Positions 56,310-64,000 of a stretch of DNA of 64,000 nucleotides are shown here, piece after piece. Position numbers and translations under genes: made by a program. The stretch comes from Brasenia schreberi. Lineage: Eukaryota > Streptophyta > Magnoliopsida > Nymphaeales > Cabombaceae. The DNA lies in contig JAYKKT010000073.1 in NCBI GenBank assembly GCA_036023115.1, positions 18,895,001-18,959,000 of the forward strand, given 5' to 3'. Each line of letters starts with the position of its first letter. The first letter of the stretch is position 1. A model generated the notes under the pieces. It saw only the letters and a program-made list of their open reading frames with translations, did no database searches and was not told where the DNA came from.

Positions 56310-58395
56310 TTACATTTTTCCTCTCTCTCTCTCTCTCTGTAAAGTCTCATCTCTTTCTCTCTCTCTGCGTTCTTTCTCTCTCTAAACTCTCGCTTCTCGC
56401 TCACACTGGGAGCCCCCACTGCCTGGCAGTGAAGCACTAACAGACGACGCGTTTCGTCACGCGGAGAAGAAACTCAGATTGCTTCCTCCGTCTTCTTTCT
56501 CCATTTTCAGTGAATTTGGTCTACCGGAGCTCCTTTTTCCAGGTATATTTCCTGCCAGTTCCTCTCTCTCTGTTATTTCTTAGAAGCAAGAAATTCTGAT
56601 TATTATCATTGGAAGATCGGTTTGAAAATTTTGTGGAGCTGTAGGATTATGGATCTCTGTTTTTGACCTTCACAAGGAATAAATTGGCAGGAAGCACAGA
56701 TCTCGCTTGATCTGAGCCTCTGAGAGCGTAAGCATGCATTTCCCTGATTTTCTACCCAAATTTTGACGGATAATTTGCTGGATGGCTCGTTTTTCCTCTT
56801 TGAACGCACGGAGCTATTCGTAATTCGACTTATCCTCGATGCAGCCGTTGCCTTTTGTGCGGGTTCCTGGTAGAAATGGAAATGTAGGTGTCCATTTGAG
56901 GACGTTGCCATGGAATTACCGTTTCTGTGGACCTGGTTAAGTGCTTTTTGTATTTCTCTATGAAACCGGGATCTGCTCTGTTCTTACTGTGGCGAGAGGA
57001 TGAAATTATTCTCTTTTGGTTCAATCATGCAAATTATGGGTTATAGAAACCAAAACGAAGAATGATGATTGATTCACGTCTGGTTCTGACTCCATTCCTG
57101 GTGTCTTCACCAGTAAGGTCGCCTACTGGATCTAAAATATATTTCTTGTCCAAGCAAAACAATGTAGGTTTTATTCTTAGGACATGATGTGGAAAACGTC
57201 TATGAAGTGTTTAAAAAGGGTGTTTTATCATGGAGTATGGATATTTAAGTGTAGCCAAATGGTTTTCTATACGCAGACATGCAGTCCTTCATGCACAAAT
57301 ATAGAAAAACGCATATAAGATCATCAACTTAAGTACATATACGAGTATGTATGTGGGAGACTGGTCATGTATATATGCGTCATTGACTGGACCAACTAGG
57401 AAGATTATTGTGACACATTCGGTTATGGCAACAAACACATACTGTTGAAATTTATTTCTTGAGAAATTTGCCTTGCCTTTCGCGCTAGTTAGGTTCTTCT
57501 ACAGTCATTTTCAGAGATTTATTCCGGTCTTGTTATTATATTGCAGGATTAACTTTAGGGTGCAGAAAGAAGAAATGAGAATATTCTAAAATTGTTATTA
57601 TTCAGTCAATTAATACTGAATTGTTGAAGACGTTAAAATTATTTACTTCGTGACATTTCTTGGATAATTGTAACAGATTCTCTGAAAATGGACCAGTTCT
57701 GGTGTCTCTAAATTCATGTGTCCATCCCAGAATTGAAAATTTTCTTTTTGAGGATCTATTCTAGGTCTATATATGGAAAGTTTGATGGCATTTCCATCAA
57801 TACGTTTTCGGGAAGGAAAATTTATGATGGATAATATTTTATTTTTTCTAAACGTGGATCAAGTGCTTTATATTTAAAATATGAATTGCTGATTTTTTTT
57901 CACTTTGTGGGTGTAAATCGTCACTTAGTTGTTACATTTTAATCAGTTAGTACTTGATGAGACAAAATTTTGCTGGTTACAGAGAGGGTTTGATAAGCTC
58001 AAGATATATTGCTTAGTGCCATTTCATTCTTTAAGATGATCTGGAGTTATTGCTTGGATTGAGTTTTGCTCTCTTACACGACTGACACTAACTTGTTGCT
58101 TTACCAAAATTGTGTGTCAAGGATCCTTCTTTTACCATGGTTACTTTTACTATGTTTGTTCCACAAGGAATCGGTGTATCTTATGTTCTCATGTTTGTCT
58201 TTGCTATTTGAGACAGAATTTTCTGATCATTGCGTTTGGCAGTCATATGGCTGCTTCTCAAGTGTTTGTGGTGTTACTTCCATGTGCTAATCTTTTCTTT
58301 GTTTCTTTGTCCTCTTTCTTAGTGTTGGCTAAGATATGATCCGAGTATGAAGTTCTTGTCAATGTTTGTGTGATAATTAAGTTTTCCATTAACAG
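56310..58395 (+). promoter_or_regulatory. FPP 5' leader exon and long 5' UTR intron
   Basis: A CT-rich leader (56316-56395) and a candidate donor (TTTTCCAG/GTATATTT at 56541/56542) precede the acceptor at 58394-58395, just before the FPP start. This implies a 5' UTR intron of about 1.85 kb. Leader splicing is inferred. Confidence 0.5.
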
Positions 58396-58408
58396 GATAT
58401 TGTTCTCT

Positions 58409-61400
58409 ATGGATCGTCGGAGTTGGCCTTGGCGAAAGAAAAGCTCTGACAAAGTTGCAGCTAATACAGATTCTAATGGTGCATCACTGGCTAATTCCAA
58501 CAATCAGCATGAAGATCAGGTAACATAGTACCTTCAGTTCTTTGTCAATGTTATGTATACTTCTAACATATTTTAGTGTTTCGATTTTTTTAAAATAAAT
58601 ATTGGATGTTATATCTGTTAGTTTTCATTTTTTTTTACTGAGAACACTTTTTTCTATTAAAGATCTCAAAACTCTTTCCCTTGTTGAAGAAGATCCAAGC
58701 AACAATTTCTGAAACATGGTGATAGATCCTGCTAATCATTTGTTTGCAATAATTTGGGATCACACTGCTTAGCTCTCTGACCTTTCTGTGCTTCATGATA
58801 ATAATATGAATTTTGATGAGCAAAACTGGTAAGCCTCTGAAGAGATCAGTAATGAATCTTGATTCTGCAAATGGTTGTAATGATCTTTTCTTTTGCCATT
58901 GGATTTTGTTTTCCTACCGGTTCATGCAAACCATTAACTGAAAATGCTTGATTTTTTTCTGGCAGGATGATTCCAAGACTGTAAATTATGTCCAAATCTC
59001 TTTGGAAGCATACACAAAGCTGACCGAGTCAGAAGAGCAGGTGAAAATACTGAACGAAAAGCTATCATCAGCACTCTCTGATATTACCACCAATGATGAG
59101 CTTGCTAAGCAGCATGGTAGAGTTGCTGAAGAAGCTGTATCAGGTATTGTTAACTGGATCTCCATAATTGGTGATATTTATGCTTCTTGCCAGTTGCGTT
59201 ATGTAGGATATGGTGAATCCTTACCTTTCTATAGGTTACTCTAAATAAAACGGTTAGCACTTACCCAAAGTTGTTCTCCTTTATATTGGTGTGTTACTTT
59301 AATTAGTTAATTCTGTCTGTCTTGGCCCAATCTTCAGGCTGGGAGAAGGCTGAGGCAGAAGCTCTATCATTAAAACAACAGCTTGAATCTTTAACACTGG
59401 AGAAGCTTGCTGCTGATGATCGGGCTTCCCACCTTGATGGTTCTCTCAAGGAGTGCATGAGGCAAATTAGGCATATCAAGGAAGAAAGTGAACAAAAATT
59501 GCAAGAATTGGTCATCAGCAAATCCAAACAATGGGAGAAGGCTAAATTTGAATATGAAACCAAAATATTAGATTTAGAACAAGAGCTTCTGAGGGCTTCT
59601 GCTGAAAATGAGGCACTTGCTAGATTATTGCAAGAGCGTTCTGCTGTGATAATGAATTTGAAAGAAGAAAAGTCTCAAGCTGATGCCGAAATTGAAATGT
59701 TGAAGGCCAATATTCAGTCTTGTGAAAGGGAAATAAGTTCCATGAAGTATGAACTCCATGTGGTTTCAAAGGAGCTTGAGATCCGCAATGAAGAAAAGAA
59801 TATGAGCATCAGATCTGCTGAAGCAGTAAATAAGCAGCATTTAGAGAGCGTTAAGAAAATAGGTAAACTCGAAGCAGAGTGCCAAAGGCTACGTGGCCTT
59901 GTTCGCAAGAAATTACCTGGTCCAGCTGCATTAGCTCAAATGAAACTTGAAGTTGAGAGCTTAGGAAGGGACCATGGAGAAAATAGATTGCGAGGTTCTC
60001 CTGTCAGGAATTTGATCCCAAATCCACCTCCAGCCTCTGAATGTTCTTTTGATGTTGCTCAGCAAGGCCATAAAGACAACGAGTTCCTGACAGCAAGAAT
60101 GTTGTCCGTGGAGGAAGAAACAAAAATGCTGAAAGAAGCCTTAGCAAAGCGAAACAGTGAACTGCAAGCCTCTAGAAACATGTGTGCTAAAACAGCAAGC
60201 AAACTGCACGCTGTTGAGGTGCAGTTGCAATCTCTGGGTCATGGAAGATTTTTTCCAAAATCAAACGTGGAGATGCCTGCTGAAGGATCCATCGATCAAA
60301 ATAGTAGCAATCCTCCGAGCTTGACATCAATGTCTGAGGATGGTCTTGATGACGAAGCTAGCTGTGCTGAGTCTTGGGCCACAGCATTGATTTCAGAACT
60401 ATCTAACTTCAAGAAAGAAAAAACCAATGGTAGAGGTAACAAGATGGAGATATCTACTAATTTGGAGGTTATGAATGACTTTCTTGAGATGGAGAAGCTA
60501 GCTTCTATGTCCGTTGAATCCAATGACATAGTGAACGTACCCAACTTGCCTGATAAGAAAATTGTTGAAAATGGGTCTGAAACATTCGTTTCTGCTCCAA
60601 AGGATGAGACTCAAATCAATTCCTCTGGGAATTCGGTCTCCCCTAATGAAGAGTCATCCAACTTAGAGTTTGCTTCTGATGCAAACAAACCATCACTGTC
60701 ACAGCTTCAGAAAAGGCTTGCCTTCATCCTTGAATCACAAGCTAGGGAGATTGACGTAGAGAGGATTTTGGATGATATTAAATGTGTGGTACAAGACATA
60801 CAAAATGGCTTACCACGAGCTTCCGCAGGCTCGTCTGGTGAACAACTGTCAGAAACTACTATCAGTCAGCAACCATTTCCTCACACTGCAAGCAGAGACG
60901 TGGATTATGTAGATTCTTCTGTTCCTTGTCCAGGCGTGGGCCAAGATGTTCAAATTGACTTGAATAGTGCACTATCAAAGATTCAAAATGTTGTTCTGTT
61001 ACTTGCGGAAGAAATTAAGAACATCAGGAAGGATCAAAACTCTGTTGATCAGCAGTCAGTCAGTAAAATGGAGAATTTCTCTGATTCTGTTAATAAGGCT
61101 TTATGTAGCAAAATGAGTATTCAGGAGTTTATTGTTGACCTTTCTCATGTTTTATCTAAAGCTAGTGAAATGTACTTCAGTGTTCTTGGCGGTAATGCCT
61201 CATCAAGAGAAACCAATGCCATTGTTTCTGCCGATGAGTTGAGCATCCTTGACCCTTCAAACGGCATTCCTTCTAGCTCAACTAGGAGTTGTTCCGGTTC
61301 TGATTTTGAGACCGTGCAGGAAGGACTTCAAGGTCATGCATCTGAGAATAAAGATGCATCATATCAATCCTTAAGTGAAGAAATTGCTAAATTGAAGCTA

Positions 61401-63022
61401 GAGAAGGATGGCGTGGAGTCGGAGTTGGGTAGGTGTAAGGAAATATTGGAACAAACAAAGGCTCAATTAGCAGAATCAGAAAGCCAGCTATCTGAACTGA
61501 AGTTACAGCTTGCATCCTCTCAAAAGTGTAACAGCTTGTCAGAGACGCAGCTGAAGTGCATGGCAGAATCTTATAAGTTGCTTGAGTCACGTGTTTCAGA
61601 AACTGAAAGTGAATTAAACCAGACTAAAACAAAGGCAGAGGAGTTAGCTCTGTTGCTTCAAGCTGAGCAGCATCACTATCGAGAAGCCTTAGCCAAATGC
61701 AATGATCTTCAGGAGCAGCTTGATAGGTTAGATAATGTTTGATAAAGAAGGTCCTCTATATGTAAAACTCGATTCATACATTGTCAACCTTGCAATTCAT
61801 TTGGAAACATCAATGTGATTATTCTTAGCTCTAATTTTGATGTGGATTTGCCTCTGATCATGACAGTTTCTTCTTTGCATGCATGTGATGATATCAGTAG
61901 GAACGAGGGCTGTTCACTCTGTTCTTCATCTTCAGCTGCTGAAATTGGAAAAGCGAAACAGGTAACCATACTAAATCCCTGATAAATAGATACCATCGCC
62001 ATTCTTTCATGTCTTCTAAATTGAGCTTGGAATATGAAGTGGCATCGGACGTTATTGGAGAACTTTCCTTTTGCTTTTAGCTAGAGGCCCTTGTTCTGAA
62101 AACTGAACCACATATATTCAATCTTTCATATAGCACAGAAAATCTGAACCACATATGTTCAACCTTTCATAAAACTGACGAATGAAGATGCTCGCATTTT
62201 ACATCATCAAAACTTGTGTGGTTAGGAATTTGAAGGTTTCACCTATTGTGATGCTAAATCTCTAAGGAAATAGGTGTTGTAAATCGCGGAAAACATAAGA
62301 ACTCATGCTTTGGTTCCCTATTTTCTGTTTGGTGAGCAAATGAAGACAAAGAATGTACGACATGGAAAGCCATGATATGTAGAGATGCATTTAAGCTAGT
62401 TCTGGTGGTATACTTCCAAAATGAGCCAGACCTGTTCGCATGACTTTCATTTGGGATCGGTGTATCTAAAGGAGTCCTATTATCGCCTGGAGGCCATCTT
62501 CTTCCTTTGGAGAAGCTAAAGATTTAACAGTCAGTCATCTCTACCGCTGGTGAGACCAATTTCTTCTTTTTCATGCAGGAAAGAGAGATAGCATCTGCAG
62601 CAGAGAAGCTGGCAGAGTGCCAGGAAACCATCTTTCTCCTTGGGAGACAACTCAAAGCAATGCGTCCTCCTGCAGAGAATCCAGGCTCGCATATTAATGA
62701 CAAACATCGAGAAAATGGAGCCTTTTTTGAAGATGAAATGGATGTTTCTGAACTCAATGAAACACATGGCACTCATGAACCCAAGCCTGCTAATATGGGA
62801 CATGGAGATTCAGTCATTCCCCAAACTGAATGTGTATCCAGCATAGAGTCATGTAATGCCCGATTGAGTACATCTGATGCGGAGATCAGCCCTATTTTGA
62901 GGTCACCAATCAGCTCCAAACGCCAGAAATATAGACCACCATCCCCGTCATCATTCCCAACCCCCGAGAAACAGTCACGTGGTATTAGCAGATTTTTTTC
63001 TAGAGGGAAAACCAGCATGTAG
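58409..63022 (+). CDS. FPP: Filament-like plant protein (FPP family, long coiled coil)
   Basis: FPPs are plant-specific long coiled-coil proteins linked to membranes and the cytoskeleton; their biochemical role is poorly defined. Five coding exons join in frame at GT-AG borders: 58409-58519, 58966-59143, 59338-61726, 61901-61961 and 62579-63022, giving 1060 residues, in the family range. The start MDRRSWPWRKKSSDK is the family signature. Residues about 60-300 are heptad-rich coiled coil ending in CQRLRGLVRKKLPGPAALAQ, another signature. A Ser/Asn-rich linker spans roughly 300-770, and a second coiled coil about 770-890. Exon 4 adds a Cys/Ser motif (NEGCSLCSSSSAAE). Exon 5 has AAEKLAECQETIFLLGRQLK and the conserved basic end GISRFFSRGK. 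The leader suggests a spliced 5' UTR. Nothing is broken. The exon 3 donor (GATAG/GTTAGA) is less canonical than the others but the frame agrees. Confidence 0.93.
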
Positions 63023-64000
63023 CATCCCCAAACTTTCTCTGAATTTCAAGTCGGAGAAAACTAATCTAACCTATTTATTTGAAATCCTTTACACGTATAA
63101 GATAGTGCTTCTACTGAATGGTTGCACACCGATAAGAATCGCCTGCAAAGAACTCTTGTCCATTCAGAAGTGGATCACCTGGCGGATCTCTTCAATCGAG
63201 TTCTTGAAACTGTTTTCTTACCTGAAGCATGTTTAAAGTTATGGTGAAACCTTTTATCCCATTCCGAAATTGAGAGGAAACTGGAGGCAGATCCTTACGG
63301 GGCCCAGTCTGGCCTAGAGGAGGTATGTTGTCTATCTGCATTTGGATTGCTATAACAGTATCGTTGTGGAATCGATCCATTTATGTTTGAGAAGAGAAAG
63401 ATGGAGTTGTATATACATGTTTGATTGTAGAGCTGCGGTTTTATTTTTTTATCTGTTTTTTCTTTTGAAACGAGTGAATTGATGGCAATGATCAATGAGA
63501 AATCTTTTGTTATATATAAAGGACACTTAGATCCTTTAAAAGTTTCCGATTTTTTGACGGGCGGTTTCTTTGACATGTTGTAAGACATTGGACACCTTGG
63601 TATTGATTACTATCCTTATAAAGTTTGACAGCATTGCTTTGTAAAGAGCGAAACCTTCACTGTTTGATTTAAATGCAATCTCATTTTCGAATCTGAATTC
63701 ATGATGACTGTAAGAAATTGACGCTGATGCATTTCTTCTCCATGGCTACTGATCTGCTACGTTTTCCTAAATGTGAGTAATATTTTGCATTCCTAACTAA
63801 TGAGTAACATTTCATATGGATGGTACCTTTGTTACTGCAAGTGTCTATTGAAATGTCCCTTCAGTATATCAGGTTGTTTGTGTTCAGTCCACTAAACTTA
63901 ATGAGTTGACCTAGTTAAAGCCAAGTAGCTGACTGCTAAAACTGGTTCTTGGCTCGCCTTGGCTCACGCAGGCTTGTTTGTCTTAGCGACTTGCCAAAAT
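63023..64000. other. FPP 3' flank, no further gene
   Basis: Contains the FPP 3' UTR and intergenic DNA. No further coding exon is supported before the window ends. Confidence 0.45.

Overview
This is a window of plant nuclear DNA, almost certainly from an angiosperm. Evidence: split genes with GT-AG introns and plant-type products (GDP-mannose 4,6-dehydratase, ribosomal protein S20, a Pin1-type prolyl isomerase without a WW domain, a SAUR protein, a filament-like plant protein), a decayed plastid-type tRNA-Trp, plant-type RTE LINEs ending in (TTG)n, Ty1/copia and Ty3/gypsy remnants, hAT elements, SINE-like units and an endogenous badnavirus-like pararetrovirus. I cannot name the species.

Layout. 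1-5 kb: a broken RTE LINE, then the last three exons of a conserved coiled-coil gene (+) with a trnW-CCA fossil in an intron, then SINE-like sequence. 6.7-7.9 kb: intact single-exon GMD gene (-), with a tandem duplication upstream. 8.4-9.0 kb: second RTE copy. 10.3-13.1 kb: intact RPS20 gene (-) with three coding exons, a 5' UTR intron and a telo box. 13.2-19.4 kb: small repeats, an hAT-like MITE and a decayed copia element with a locally inverted end. 22.2-22.4 kb: first exon of a PIN1-type PPIase (-); its remaining exon was not found. 24.3-34.4 kb: a gene for the RNA polymerase I subunit RPA43 (+). Its second intron holds an hAT element and an RTE copy. Its third exon is split by a 5.2-kb LTR retrotransposon that itself carries a second hAT element.

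36-47 kb is a repeat-only block. Two truncated copies of one badnavirus-like genome lie head to head: a minus copy from coat region to promoter, and a plus copy from ORF2 to the edge of the protease. LTR-retroelement sequence lies on both sides, itself partly in inverted orientation. 49-56 kb: MITEs, SINE-like units and one intact SAUR gene (51.5 kb). 56.3-63.0 kb: an intact five-coding-exon filament-like plant protein gene (1060 aa by my splice model).

The host genes do not form an operon or shared pathway. RPS20 and RPA43 both serve ribosome production, and both carry a TTAGGGTTT telo box in the same orientation near the 5' end. The main interest is the layered insertion history at RPA43 and the inverted viral locus. 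Splice sites, target-site duplications and homologies were read by eye. No alignment or database search was run.
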